This document shows, piece after piece, positions 35,343 through 48,755 of a stretch of DNA of 64,000 bases (its first letter is position 1; every line of letters begins with the position of its first letter). A model generated the notes under the pieces. The model did not search any database, was not told where the DNA came from, and saw nothing but the letters and a program-made list of their open reading frames with translations. The stretch comes from Apodemus sylvaticus (Eukaryota > Chordata > Mammalia > Rodentia > Muridae): contig NC_067473.1 of NCBI RefSeq assembly GCF_947179515.1, positions 72,621,719-72,685,718 of the forward strand, given 5' to 3'. The translations under genes and the position numbers were made by a program.

Positions 35343-36952
35343 CGCTCACAGTTCTCCACTCCTCCTCCAGCGAGCCCGGAGGGGAGGCTCAGCGGGAGCA
35401 CCCAGTCCTCCAACCCAGTGCTCCTCCAACACCCACAGCTCTGCTTTTCCTCTCTCCCCTTTCGGGAAGGCCTGGGCCTCGGGCCCCAACACCGCCCTGA
35501 CCACAGCCGGTCTCCAGGGCCAGGAGCCGGCCCCTACCCTTTGACCCACGCAGAGTCCCCCACACTAGGGATCCCACGCCCCGTGCGGGCTGGGGCTGCC
35601 CGTGCTAGCCTTGCAGGAAGACCTGCAAGTGGTGGGCAATGGAGCCTCCTGGAACCCGCCCACCTGCACCCCGGCCCACCGGCCCAAAGGCCCACCGGCC
35701 CACCCTTGCTCTCCGCCGTGGTGGGTGTATCCTGGAGAAGCAGGGCCCCGGGACCTTTGGCCCAGGACGCCTTCTTACTGCTCCTGTGTGCCTGCTCATG
35801 CCTCTCTCATCGCTAGAACCTCCCCCTACCCCCAGTCCGCCCGTGCTCTGATCAGCGGACAAGGCAAGACACTCAACTGCCTACAGCCTGGTGTGGTTGC
35901 TTTCTTTCCCGGGTGATGGATGGCCGGCTCTGTTGGGCCACAGTCCTGCGGATCAGCACGGACGATGATCCGATCGTCTTTTGAGATACTGATGTACTTT
36001 ACAAGATGAATTCGTGATCTGATGCAATGCCCGATTTGGTCTAAGTCGCTTAGGAAGTTAGTTGGACCTAAATAATTTGGGAGAAGTTAGGGTAGTTGAC
36101 AGAAAGCCTAAAGTCGCGATCAAGACTAGAAGGTGCCCCTTCCTCACAGAACAGCACGAGCTGCATCCTCGAGAGAAGGAATACAGTGAGCTTTCAGGCC
36201 TCATGAGCACATAACCGGAGCAGCAAGAAAATTAGGCCTGGGACAACAAGTTCGTGCTCAAAGAGAACATCCATAGGTTCAAGGTTGTGCCTGACTTCCT
36301 GAATCTTATGATCTAAAGCCTGTGGCCCGTAGGAGTCGGCGTGCAGCGCGAAGAGACGCGCCTAGGAAGAAAGAGTAAATCCTTCTACCACTCGAGTGTC
36401 CAGTGTCGGGATAGAGGATGGGTGATTAGCCAGAGGACCTGAACAACAAGACTTCCACAAAAGAAAAGACCGCAGGACAGACGATCATCTGTCTCCTGCT
36501 GACTACAAATTGTCAGCAGCTAAGACCAGAAAAACAAAACAAACAAAACAAAACAAAACAAAACTTCTTAAAATAGGAGCCGCTGGCTTAAACTTTATTC
36601 ATCCGTTATAAGAGAATTATGGCTTTGGAGTTAATTCCGACTTGTGGAGAGAATGACGGATGGGAAATGTTTGGTTGTGTTTGAGTGTCAAAACTATGCA
36701 ATCAATAATCCCGGTGGAATTTCCTTCTGTGTAGTGATTTTCTTCAGGTGTTCAAAGAGTATGTTTCTGTGGTGATAGATTTTAGAGACTACGTGATGAC
36801 TTGTGGCGAGGAGGTCAACTTTTTCATACACGGAGAGCGTGCTGCTGTCTCAGGTGGTATAAAAAGGCTGAGAGACAAAATAATCTTCTTGGAGCCAGCT
36901 CCTGAGATTTTGCTCCACCCACCAAATGTGTACAGAGACGGAGAAAGAGAGA

Positions 36953-37001
<49 letters not shown>

Positions 37002-37365
37002 CTTTCACTCGAGTGTGTGTGACTGCTCCCTCCTCCTTTTACTCCTTCCCTTTTGGGGGGCTCATGTACGCTCCCCCGGGCACAGAGAGTGCTCCCCTTT
37101 AATAAATGAAACTTTATTTTGTCAGAGAAAAGTGTAGAGCAGTTGCCAGCCCCACCCCCCCTCCAGACTCCAGGCAATTCCACACTCAGCCTTCCTCAGT
37201 TAACCCTGTGGGGTCCAAGCTGGCCTCCGACAGCCGGTAAAGGCAGAGTTGACTGGGTCCAGAGAGGTGAGAGTTCCGGGTGGCTGGTGGAGTGGTTGAA
37301 GGGTTGAGATTGGGGTTGGGGGGGGGGTGCATGGGTGGGGCATGGCGGGTTGGGGGCGATCTCTG

Positions 37366-37384
37366 CAAGCTCCAGGGGGCGCAG
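37366..37384 (+). promoter_or_regulatory. CTCF-type motif, unit 8
   Basis: Identical 19-base motif, same strand, G-run 10 upstream. Confidence 0.7.
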
Positions 37385-38008
37385 AGTAAGGAGCCGAGAA
37401 AGGCAATAGAGGAAATGCGCTTCCAGCTTCCATGGGATTCAGGAGCCGGGGTTGGTTCCAAGCTTCTTGGTCCTGACTGCCGGGCCATCTCTTTCAGGCA
37501 TAATGGTGCACAGCAAAAGTATGAGGAAGTGCCTCCTGATGGTCAGTCACCCAGTCCCGTGTGTATCCCGATGCTTAAGACGTGTTTGCATCGAAGCTCT
37601 TTGCAAAGTGCCATATATGACCTCGTTGATAAAGATGGGTCCCTTTAGCCGAGAGGCAATGCTCAAGGGCCTAGGGCAGCAGTCCTCCACCCGTGGTTCC
37701 AGACCCCTCGTGTGGGTGGAAGGATCCTTTCACCGGGGCCACCAACGGCCAACGGAAAAGAGGGATATGTGCGTGACCGATCGGAGCAGTGGCAAAGTTA
37801 CAACACTTAGGAAAGAGGGAGTAAATTGGCTTCAGGTCAGTCGTCGTTACCACAACACGAGGTCACAGCATTTGGAAGGTCCCTGAGAGCCACCGGGCTA
37901 GGGAGAAGGTTTGAGATGGACAAACGGGCCCCGGGGAGTCAGGTATGGCTGGGCCCTGTACATAAGTTGGCACAGAAGCCACCTGGGTTCTGCGCCATGT
38001 GGCCAGTA

Positions 38009-38044
<36 letters not shown>

Positions 38045-38049
<5 letters not shown>

Positions 38050-38447
38050 GTCAGGGTTTCTATTCCTGCACAAACATCATGGCCAAGAAGCACGTTGGGG
38101 AGGAAAGGGTTTATTCTGCTTACACTTCCACACAGCTGTTCATCACCAAAGGAAGTCAGGACTGGACCTCAAGCAGGTCAGGATGCAGGAGCTGATGTGA
38201 AGGCCGTGGAGGGCATGTTTCTTACTGGCTTGCTTCCCCTGGCTTGCTCAGCCTGCTCTCTTGTCGAACCCAAGGATACCAGCCCAGAGATGGGACCACC
38301 CACAAGGGGCCCTCCCCCCCTTGAGCACTAATTGAGAAAATGCCCCACAGCTGGGTCTTCCCAGTTGTGGCGCTACCCCAACTGAAGCTCCTTTCTCTGT
38401 GATGACCCCAGCCTGTGTCAAGTTGACACACAAAACCAGCCAGTACA
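38045..38447 (+). mobile_element. Rodent interspersed repeat, unit 8
   Basis: Same 403 bp element at the same offset within the unit. Confidence 0.75.
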
Positions 38448-38963
38448 ACGTGTGACATCTCCATGTAGGAGGAGGGATTCATTCTACTGACTGAGAAACA
38501 GTGTTCAAGGGAAAGAAGGCCTTGGGAGGGAGAGCCTGAGACCAGCTCCATAGTGAGGTTGTGGCTGGGGTGAGGGGGTGCCTAGGGAGGATCCAAGTGT
38601 GGTCAGGCCCTTCAGATCGCACTCACCGGCCACTCACCGGGCTAGGAACTACATCCGTCCCGAGCCTCCTGGGCAGAGAACAGGCCGACATCCCTTCCCA
38701 GGAAGAGACGACCCTGTGCAGGGGGGTGCGGGGGTGGTGTTTAAGGTTCCAGGACTTCCAAGTGCTTACCTGGAGGCCCAAAGACCTCAGGCCTCAGGCC
38801 CTCTACAGACCCAGACCGGCCTTAGGACTCTGGCCTCCCTTCTGCCCAGGTCTCCTCCTTTGGGCCTTCCATCTACTCATCATTCATCCACCCACTCATC
38901 TACCCACCCGCCCACACCACACCCGCATCCAGCACCATCACCAGCGGCAACAGAAGTAGAAGT

Positions 38964-39016
<53 letters not shown>

Positions 39017-39621
39017 CAGCTTGGGCTGGGTAATGGCCACACCCCACAGACCCCAGCCCAAGCTGACAACTGCCCAGAATCCTCCAGGCCATGCAGTGCA
39101 GGAACACCCAGCAAGGGAAGCAGTGCTGGGCAAGGCTAGTGCAGAAGCTCAGACACACAACTGGCTTCTTCCTCCTGATCAGAGCATGTCAGCACTGTCA
39201 ATGAATGTCTCTTGTTGAAAGTCTGAAGGGCAAAAAGAAGCAGAGAAGTCAGGTGAAGATGTTTTGCTGCATGCATCATGAGGTAAGCAATCATAAAAGG
39301 CCCCGAGTTGATGGGAGCATGGAGCGCTTGTGCAAAGGTGTTGTTTTTGCAAAGTAGGTGAATCGGTGCGCGTTTGTGTGTAGTGTGTGTGAGTTTTGTT
39401 GTTGTTTGTGTTGTTTTGTCAAGAGGATGTCCCTGGCATTGTATGAAGTTGGTGTAGTTAGTGTGTGAAGGGTGTAAGGTAAGGGTGAGAAGTGAGGGTT
39501 GAAGGTAGCTGTGTGTTGTGCTATTGAGCGTGGAGATGAAAAGTGTTAATGTGTTTGTGCGTGTGCGTGTGTGTGCAGTGGGAAGAGAATAAGGGAGAGG
39601 AAAATAAGGGAGAAGAAAAAA

Positions 39622-39709
39622 TGTGTAGCCCAGGCTGGCCTCGAACTCGTGATCCTCCTGCCTCTGCCTCCTTCAGCAAATCCTACCGGCGTGCGCCACC
39701 ACAACCGGC
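39622..39709 (-). mobile_element. B1 SINE, unit 8
   Basis: Same truncated B1 at the same offset. Confidence 0.85.
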
Positions 39710-40044
39710 GAGAGCGCCTGGCGAAAAGCACATATTCCAACCTCACCAACCATGACGACACACCAGCCCACAAGCTCCACCCTTCACACCCGATCCATGC
39801 CCAGCGCGCAGAGCCTACCACGTGCTCACAGCGCCCACACTCACAACACACGCCGACACACATACGCCCACACTCCTCAAACGCTTCCTCCTCACCAACA
39901 CAAACAACAACACTCCCTACCGACGCCCACAACACTTCAACCAATCTCTCTCTATTCAGCGCTCCAGCGCTGCCTCGCTACATAGCTCGCTAGCTCGCTC
40001 GCTCGCTCACTCACTCACTCACTCACTCACTCACTCGCTCACTC

Positions 40045-40503
40045 ACCGCCTACCTCGCCCGACGCGCCGACGCGCGCCCGACCCCTAGCGGTCCCGATGG
40101 GAACTGACACCCCGCGACCCGGACCACCCACCGGCGGCGGACACTTGCTGCCACCGCAGCGCCCCGGACGCCCGCCGCCTGCTCGCTCGCTCAGCAGCCG
40201 GCCTCGAGCCTCGAGCCTCGAGCCGCGAGCCGCGAGCGCCTCTCTCTGCTCCGAGATGCTCCTCTTGCTCCTGCCCTGTCGCCGTCCGGACCCCACTTGG
40301 CACGCACACAACCCTCTCGGGGAGCGCTCAGAAAAAGCTGCAAGACTGCTGCCGGCTGCTCGGCGAGCTTGGCCCGTCCTCGCTGGCGAGTGACCCACGA
40401 CAGCGAGGCCAAACCCGCCAACTCTGAACGCTAGCTGCCCTTCGTCTCCACCGGCCCCCCAGCCCCCCGCACCCCGTTACCGCCTTCCCGGAGCTCAAGC
40501 CCT
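40045..40503. promoter_or_regulatory. CpG-island-like segment, unit 8
   Basis: Same CpG-dense sequence at the same offset. Confidence 0.65.
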
Positions 40504-42113
40504 CGCTCACAGTTCTCCACTCCTCCTCCAGCGAGCCCGGAGGGGAGGCTCAGCGGGAGCACCCAGTCCTCCAACCCAGTGCTCCTCCAACACCCACAGC
40601 TCTGCTTTTCCTCTCTCCCCTTTCGGGAAGGCCTGGGCCTCGGGCCCCAACACCGCCCTGACCACAGCAGGTCTCCAGGGCCAGGAGCCGGCCCCTACCC
40701 TTTGACCCACGCAGAGTCCCCCACACTAGGGATCCCACGCCCCGTGCGGGCTGGGGCTGCCCGTGCTAGCCTTGCAGGAAGACCTGCAAGTGGTGGGCAA
40801 TGGAGCCTCCTGGAACCCGCCCACCTGCACCCCGGCCCACCGGCCCAAAGGCCCACCGGCCCACCCTTGCTCTCCGCCGTGGTGGGTGTATCCTGGAGAA
40901 GCAGGGCCCCGGGACCTTTGGCCCAGGACGCCTTCTTACTGCTCCTGTGTGCCTGCTCATGCCTCTCTCATCGCTAGAACCTCCCCCTGCCCCCAGTCCG
41001 CCCGTGCTCTGATCAGCGGACAAGGCAAGACACTCAACTGCCTACAGCCTGGTGTGGTTGCTTTCTTTCCCGGGTGATGGATGGCCGGCTCTGTTGGGCC
41101 ACAGTCCTGCGGATCAGCACGGACGATGATCCGATCGTCTTTTGAGATACTGATGTACTTTACAAGATGAATTCGTGATCTGATGCAATGCCCGATTTGG
41201 TCTAAGTCGCTTAGGAAGTTAGTTGGACCTAAATAATTTGGGAGAAGTTAGGGTAGTTGACAGAAAGCCTAAAGTCGCGATCAAGACTAGAAGGTGCCCC
41301 TTCCTCACAGAACAGCACGAGCTGCATCCTCGAGAGAAGGAATACAGTGAGCTTTCAGGCCTCATGAGCACATAACCGGAGCAGCAAGAAAATTAGGCCT
41401 GGGACAACAAGTTCGTGCTCAAAGAGAACATCCATAGGTTCAAGGTTGTGCCTGACTTCCTGAATCTTATGATCTAAAGCCTGTGGCCCGTAGGAGTCGG
41501 CATGCAGCGCGAAGAGACGCGCCTAGGAAGAAAGAGTAAATCCTTCTACCACTCGAGTGTCCAGTGTCGGGATAGAGGATGGGTGATTAGCCAGAGGACC
41601 TGAACAACAAGACTTCCACAAAAGAAAAGACCGCAGGACAGACGATCATCTGTCTCCTGCTGACTACAAATTGTCAGCAGCTAAGACCAGAAAAACAAAA
41701 CAAACAAAACAAAACAAAACAAAACTTCTTAAAATAGGAGCCGCTGGCTTAAACTTTATTCATCCGTTATAAGAGAATTATGGCTTTGGAGTTAATTCCG
41801 ACTTGTGGAGAGAATGACGGATGGGAAATGTTTGGTTGTGTTTGAGTGTCAAAACTATGCAATCAATAATCCCGGTGGAATTTCCTTCTGTGTAGTGATT
41901 TTCTTCAGGTGTTCAAAGAGTATGTTTCTGTGGTGATAGATTTTAGAGACTACGTGATGACTTGTGGCGAGGAGGTCAACTTTTTCATACACGGAGAGCG
42001 TGCTGCTGTCTCAGGTGGTATAAAAAGGCTGAGAGACAAAATAATCTTCTTGGAGCCAGCTCCTGAGATTTTGCTCCACCCACCAAATGTGTACAGAGAC
42101 GGAGAAAGAGAGA

Positions 42114-42152
<39 letters not shown>

Positions 42153-42514
42153 CTTTCACTCGAGTGTGTGTGACTGCTCCCTCCTCCTTTTACTCCTTCC
42201 CTTTTGGGGGGCTCATGTACGCTCCCCCGGGCACAGAGAGTGCTCCCCTTTAATAAATGAAACTTTATTTTGTCAGAGAAAAGTGTAGAGCAGTTGCCAG
42301 CCCCACCCCCCCTCCAGACTCCAGGCAATTCCACACTCAGCCTTCCTCAGTTAACCCTGTGGGGTCCAAGCTGGCCTCCGACAGCCGGTAAAGGCAGAGT
42401 TGACTGGGTCCAGAGAGGTGAGAGTTCCGGGTGGCTGGTGGAGTGGTTGAAGGGTTGAGATTGGGGTTGGGGGGGGTGCATGGGTGGGGCATGGCGGGTT
42501 GGGGGCGATCTCTG

Positions 42515-42533
42515 CAAGCTCCAGGGGGCGCAG
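42515..42533 (+). promoter_or_regulatory. CTCF-type motif, unit 9
   Basis: Identical 19-base motif, same strand, with the short G-run of 8 upstream. Confidence 0.7.
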
Positions 42534-43157
42534 AGTAAGGAGCCGAGAAAGGCAAAAGAGGAAATGCGCTTCCAGCTTCCATGGGATTCAGGAGCCGGGG
42601 TTGGTTCCAAGCTTCTTGGTCCTGACTGCCGGGCCATCTCTTTCAGGCATAATGGTGCACAGCAAAAGTATGAGGAAGTGCCTCCTGATGGTCAGTCACC
42701 CAGTCCCGTGTGTATCCCGATGCTTAAGACGTGTTTGCATCGAAGCTCTTTGCAAAGTGCCATATATGACCTCGTTGATAAAGATGGGTCCCTTTAGCCG
42801 AGAGGCAATGCTCAAGGGCCTAGGGCAGCAGTCCTCCACCCGTGGTTCCAGACCCCTCGTGTGGGTGGAAGGATCCTTTCACCGGGGCCACCAACGGCCA
42901 ACCGAAAAGAGGGATATGTGCGTGACCGATCGGAGCAGTGGCAAAGTTACAACACTTAGGAAAGAGGGAGTAAATTGGCTTCAGGTCAGTCGTCGTTACC
43001 ACAACACGAGGTCACAGCATTTGGAAGGTCCCTGAGAGCCACCGGGCTAGGGAGAAGGTTTGAGATGGACAAACGGGCCCCGGGGAGTCAGGTATGGCTG
43101 GGCCCTGTACATAAGTTGGCACAGAAGCCACCTGGGTTCTGCGCCATGTGGCCAGTA

Positions 43158-43187
<30 letters not shown>

Positions 43188-43192
<5 letters not shown>

Positions 43193-43590
43193 GTCAGGGT
43201 TTCTATTCCTGCACAAACATCATGGCCAAGAAGCACGTTGGGGAGGAAAGGGTTTATTCTGCTTACACTTCCACACAGCTGTTCATCACCAAAGGAAGTC
43301 AGGACTGGACCTCAAGCAGGTCAGGATGCAGGAGCTGATGTGAAGGCCGTGGAGGGCATGTTTCTTACTGGCTTGCTTCCCCTGGCTTGCTCAGCCTGCT
43401 CTCTTGTCGAACCCAAGGATACCAGCCCAGAGATGGGACCACCCACAAGGGGCCCTCCCCCCCTTGAGCACTAATTGAGAAAATGCCCCACAGCTGGGTC
43501 TTCCCAGTTGTGGCGCTACCCCAACTGAAGCTCCTTTCTCTGTGATGACCCCAGCCTGTGTCAAGTTGACACACAAAACCAGCCAGTACA
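43188..43590 (+). mobile_element. Rodent interspersed repeat, unit 9
   Basis: Same 403 bp element at the same offset within the unit. Confidence 0.75.
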
Positions 43591-44106
43591 ACGTGTGACA
43601 TCTCCATGTAGGAGGAGGGATTCATTCTACTGACTGAGAAACAGTGTTCAAGGGAAAGAAGGCCTTGGGAGGGAGAGCCTGAGACCAGCTCCATAGTGAG
43701 GTTGTGGCTGGGGTGAGGGGGTGCCTAGGGAGGATCCAAGTGTGGTCAGGCCCTTCAGATCGCACTCACCGGCCACTCACCGGGCTAGGAACTACATCCG
43801 TCCCGAGCCTCCTGGGCAGAGAACAGGCCGACATCCCTTCCCAGGAAGAGACGACCCTGTGCAGGGGGGTGCGGGGGTGGTGTTTAAGGTTCCAGGACTT
43901 CCAAGTGCTTACCTGGAGGCCCAAAGACCTCAGGCCTCAGGCCCTCTACAGACCCAGACCGGCCTTAGGACTCTGGCCTCCCTTCTGCCCAGGTCTCCTC
44001 CTTTGGGCCTTCCATCTACTCATCATTCATCCACCCACTCATCTACCCACCCGCCCACACCACACCCGCATCCAGCACCATCACCAGCGGCAACAGAAGT
44101 AGAAGT

Positions 44107-44156
<50 letters not shown>

Positions 44157-44761
44157 CAGCTTGGGCTGGGTAATGGCCACACCCCACAGACCCCAGCCCA
44201 AGCTGACAACTGCCCAGAATCCTCCAGGCCATGCAGTGCAGGAACACCCAGCAAGGGAAGCAGTGCTGGGCAAGGCTAGTGCAGAAGCTCAGACACACAA
44301 CTGGCTTCTTCCTCCTGATCAGAGCATGTCAGCACTGTCAATGAATGTCTCTTGTTGAAAGTCTGAAGGGCAAAAAGAAGCAGAGAAGTCAGGTGAAGAT
44401 GTTTTGCTGCATGCATCATGAGGTAAGCAATCATAAAAGGCCCCGAGTTGATGGGAGCATGGAGCGCTTGTGCAAAGGTGTTGTTTGTGCAAAGTAGGTG
44501 AATCGGTGCGCGTTTGTGTGTAGTGTGTGTGAGTTTTGTTGTTGTTTGTGTTGTTTTGTCAAGAGGATGTCCCTGGCATTGTATGAAGTTGGTGTAGTTA
44601 GTGTGTGAAGGGTGTAAGGTAAGGGTGAGAAGTGAGGGTTGAAGGTAGCTGTGTGTTGTGCTATTGAGCGTGGAGATGAAAAGTGTTAATGTGTTTGTGC
44701 GTGTGCGTGTGTGTGCAGTGGGAAGAGAATAAGGGAGAGGAAAATAAGGGAGAAGAAAAAA

Positions 44762-44849
44762 TGTGTAGCCCAGGCTGGCCTCGAACTCGTGATCCTCCTG
44801 CCTCTGCCTCCTTCAGCAAATCCTACCGGCGTGCGCCACCACAACCGGC
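44762..44849 (-). mobile_element. B1 SINE, unit 9
   Basis: Same truncated B1 at the same offset. Confidence 0.85.
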
Positions 44850-45184
44850 GAGAGCGCCTGGCGAAAAGCACATATTCCAACCTCACCAACCATGACGACA
44901 CACCAGCCCACAAGCTCCACCCTTCACACCCGATCCATGCCCAGCGCGCAGAGCCTACCACGTGCTCACAGCGCCCACACTCACAACACACGCCGACACA
45001 CATACGCCCACACTCCTCAAACGCTTCCTCCTCACCAACACAAACAACAACACTCCCTACCGACGCCCACAACACTTCAACCAATCTCTCTCTATTCAGC
45101 GCTCCAGCGCTGCCTCGCTACATAGCTCGCTAGCTCGCTCGCTCGCTCACTCACTCACTCACTCACTCACTCACTCGCTCACTC

Positions 45185-45643
45185 ACCGCCTACCTCGCCC
45201 GACGCGCCGACGCGCGCCCGACCCCTAGCGGTCCCGATGGGAACTGACACCCCGCGACCCGGACCACCCACCGGCGGCGGACACTTGCTGCCACCGCAGC
45301 GCCCCGGACGCCCGCCGCCTGCTCGCTCGCTCAGCAGCCGGCCTCGAGCCTCGAGCCTCGAGCCGCGAGCCGCGAGCGCCTCTCTCTGCTCCGAGATGCT
45401 CCTCTTGCTCCTGCCCTGTCGCCGTCCGGACCCCACTTGGCACGCACACAACCCTCTCGGGGAGCGCTCAGAAAAAGCTGCAAGACTGCTGCCGGCTGCT
45501 CGGCGAGCTTGGCCCGTCCTCGCTGGCGAGTGACCCACGACAGCGAGGCCAAACCCGCCAACTCTGAACGCTAGCTGCCCTTCGTCTCCACCGGCCCCCC
45601 AGCCCCCCGCACCCCGTTACCGCCTTCCCGGAGCTCAAGCCCT
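45185..45643. promoter_or_regulatory. CpG-island-like segment, unit 9
   Basis: Same CpG-dense sequence at the same offset. Confidence 0.65.
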
Positions 45644-47241
45644 CGCTCACAGTTCTCCACTCCTCCTCCAGCGAGCCCGGAGGGGAGGCTCAGCGGGAGC
45701 ACCCAGTCCTCCAACCCAGTGCTCCTCCAACACCCACAGCTCTGCTTTTCCTCTCTCCCCTTTCGGGAAGGCCTGGGCCTCGGGCCCCAACACCGCCCTG
45801 ACCACAGCCGGTCTCCAGGGCCAGGAGCCGGCCCCTACCCTTTGACCCACGCAGAGTCCCCCACACTAGGGATCCCACGCCCCGTGCGGGCTGGGGCTGC
45901 CCGTGCTAGCCTTGCAGGAAGACCTGCAAGTGGTGGGCAATGGAGCCTCCTGGAACCCGCCCACCTGCACCCCGGCCCACCGGCCCAAAGGCCCACCGGC
46001 CCACCCTTGCTCTCCGCCGTGGTGGGTGTATCCTGGAGAAGCAGGGCCCCGGGACCTTTGGCCCAGGACGCCTTCTTACTGCTCCTGTGTGCCTGCTCAT
46101 GCCTCTCTCATCGCTAGAACCTCCCCCTACCCCCAGTCCGCCCGTGCTCTGATCAGCGGACAAGGCAAGACACTCAACTGCCTACAGCCTGGTGTGGTTG
46201 CTTTCTTTCCCGGGTGATGGATGGCCGGCTCTGTTGGGCCACAGTCCTGCGGATCAGCACGGACGATGATCCGATCGTCTTTTGAGATACTGATGTACTT
46301 TACAAGATGAATTCGTGATCTGATGCAATGCCCGATTTGGTCTAAGTCGCTTAGGAAGTTAGTTGGACCTAAATAATTTGGGAGAAGTTAGGGTAGTTGA
46401 CAGAAAGCCTAAAGTCGCGATCAAGACTAGAAGGTGCCCCTTCCTCACAGAACAGCACGAGCTGCATCCTCGAGAGAAGGAATACAGTGAGCTTTCAGGC
46501 CTCATGAGCACATAACCGGAGCAGCAAGAAAATTAGGCCTGGGACAACAAGTTCGTGCTCAAAGAGAACATCCATAGGTTCAAGGTTGTGCCTGACTTCC
46601 TGAATCTTATGATCTAAAGCCTGTGGCCCGTAGGAGTCGGCGTGCAGCGCGAAGAGACGCGCCTAGGAAGAAAGAGTAAATCCTTCTACCACTCGAGTGT
46701 CCAGTGTCGGGATAGAGGATGGGTGATTAGCCAGAGGACCTGAACAACAAGACTTCCACAAAAGAAAAGACCGCAGGACAGACGATCATCTGTCTCCTGC
46801 TGACTACAAATTGTCAGCAGCTAAGACCAGAAAAACAAAACAAACAAAACAAAACAAAACAAAACTTCTTAAAATAGGAGCCGCTGGCTTAAACTTTATT
46901 CATCCGTTATAAGAGAATTATGGCTTTGGAGTTAATTCCGACTTGTGGAGAGAATGACGGATGGGAAATGTTTGGTTGTGTTTGAGTGTCAAAACTATGC
47001 AATCAATAATCCCGGTGGAATTTCCTTCTGTGTAGTGATTTTCTTCAGGTGTTCAAAGAGTATGTTTCTGTGGTGATAGATTTTAGAGACTACGTGATGA
47101 CTTGTGGCGAGGAGGTCAACTTTTTCATACACGGAGAGCGTGCTGCTGTCTCAGGTGGTATAAAAAGGCTGAGAGACAAAATAATCTTCTTGGAGCCAGC
47201 TCCTGAGATTTTGCTCCACCCACCAAATGTGTACAGAGACG

Positions 47242-47304
<63 letters not shown>

Positions 47305-47668
47305 CTTTCACTCGAGTGTGTGTGACTGCTCCCTCCTCCTTTTACTCCTTCCCTTTTGGGGGGCTCATGTACGCTCCCCCGGGCACAGAGAGTGCTCCCC
47401 TTTAATAAATGAAACTTTATTTTGTCAGAGAAAAGTGTAGAGCAGTTGCCAGCCCCACCCCCCCTCCAGACTCCAGGCAATTCCACACTCAGCCTTCCTC
47501 AGTTAACCCTGTGGGGTCCAAGCTGGCCTCCGACAGCCGGTAAAGGCAGAGTTGACTGGGTCCAGAGAGGTGAGAGTTCCGGGTGGCTGGTGGAGTGGTT
47601 GAAGGGTTGAGATTGGGGTTGGGGGGGGGGTGCATGGGTGGGGCATGGCGGGTTGGGGGCGATCTCTG

Positions 47669-47687
47669 CAAGCTCCAGGGGGCGCAG
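47669..47687 (+). promoter_or_regulatory. CTCF-type motif, unit 10
   Basis: Identical 19-base motif, same strand. A private 3 bp deletion lies about 80 bases downstream and leaves the motif intact. Confidence 0.7.
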
Positions 47688-48308
47688 AGTAAGGAGCCGA
47701 GAAAGGCAATAGAGGAAATGCGCTTCCAGCTTCCATGGGATTCAGGAGCCGGGGTTGGTTCCAAGCTTGGTCCTGACTGCCGGGCCATCTCTTTCAGGCA
47801 TAATGGTGCACAGCAAAAGTATGAGGAAGTGCCTCCTGATGGTCAGTCACCCAGTCCCGTGTGTATCCCGATGCTTAAGACGTGTTTGCATCGAAGCTCT
47901 TTGCAAAGTGCCATATATGACCTCGTTGATAAAGATGGGTCCCTTTAGCCGAGAGGCAATGCTCAAGGGCCTAGGGCAGCAGTCCTCCACCCGTGGTTCC
48001 AGACCCCTCGTGTGGGTGGAAGGATCCTTTCACCGGGGCCACCAACGGCCAACGGAAAAGAGGGATATGTGCGTGACCGATCGGAGCAGTGGCAAAGTTA
48101 CAACACTTAGGAAAGAGGGAGTAAATTGGCTTCAGGTCAGTCGTCGTTACCACAACACGAGGTCACAGCATTTGGAAGGTCCCTGAGAGCCACCGGGCTA
48201 GGGAGAAGGTTTGAGATGGACAAACGGGCCCCGGGGAGTCAGGTATGGCTGGGCCCTGTACATAAGTTGGCACAGAAGCCACCTGGGTTCTGCGCCATGT
48301 GGCCAGTA

Positions 48309-48352
<44 letters not shown>

Positions 48353-48357
<5 letters not shown>

Positions 48358-48755
48358 GTCAGGGTTTCTATTCCTGCACAAACATCATGGCCAAGAAGCA
48401 CGTTGGGGAGGAAAGGGTTTATTCTGCTTACACTTCCACACAGCTGTTCATCACCAAAGGAAGTCAGGACTGGACCTCAAGCAGGTCAGGATGCAGGAGC
48501 TGATGTGAAGGCCGTGGAGGGCATGTTTCTTACTGGCTTGCTTCCCCTGGCTTGCTCAGCCTGCTCTCTTGTCGAACCCAAGGATACCAGCCCAGAGATG
48601 GGACCACCCACAAGGGGCCCTCCCCCCCTTGAGCACTAATTGAGAAAATGCCCCACAGCTGGGTCTTCCCAGTTGTGGCGCTACCCCAACTGAAGCTCCT
48701 TTCTCTGTGATGACCCCAGCCTGTGTCAAGTTGACACACAAAACCAGCCAGTACA
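48353..48755 (+). mobile_element. Rodent interspersed repeat, unit 10
   Basis: Same 403 bp element at the same offset within the unit. Confidence 0.75.

Larger units (their letters stand above)
30984..36131 (+). repeat. Macrosatellite unit 7 (5148 bp)
   Basis: Complete tandem copy with a short GA tract and a G-run of 9. It shares GTGCGCGGGTGG (near 33571) with unit 4, but CCAGTGCTGCC and CCCCCTACCCCC with unit 5. That makes it a mosaic of variants found in two different neighbours. Repeat counts: GT 17, CAG 14, CACT 8. Confidence 0.98.
36132..41292 (+). repeat. Macrosatellite unit 8 (5161 bp)
   Basis: Complete tandem copy with the longest CAG tract (16). It has the T/T haplotype at 39347 and 39367 and a G at 40989 (CCCCCTGCCCCC) shared only with unit 12. 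A C-to-A change at 40669 is private. GA form and GT count (18) equal those of unit 12. G-run 10, CACT 7. Confidence 0.98.
41293..46432 (+). repeat. Macrosatellite unit 9 (5140 bp)
   Basis: Shortest complete copy. It shares three features only with unit 13: A at 42556 (GGCAAAAGAG), C at 42903 (AACCGAAAAG) and a G-run of 8, together with the same short GA tract and GT 15. It carries a private G-to-A change at 41502. It has a G/T recombinant haplotype at the pair of sites equivalent to 3220 and 3240. CAG 15, CACT 7. Confidence 0.98.
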
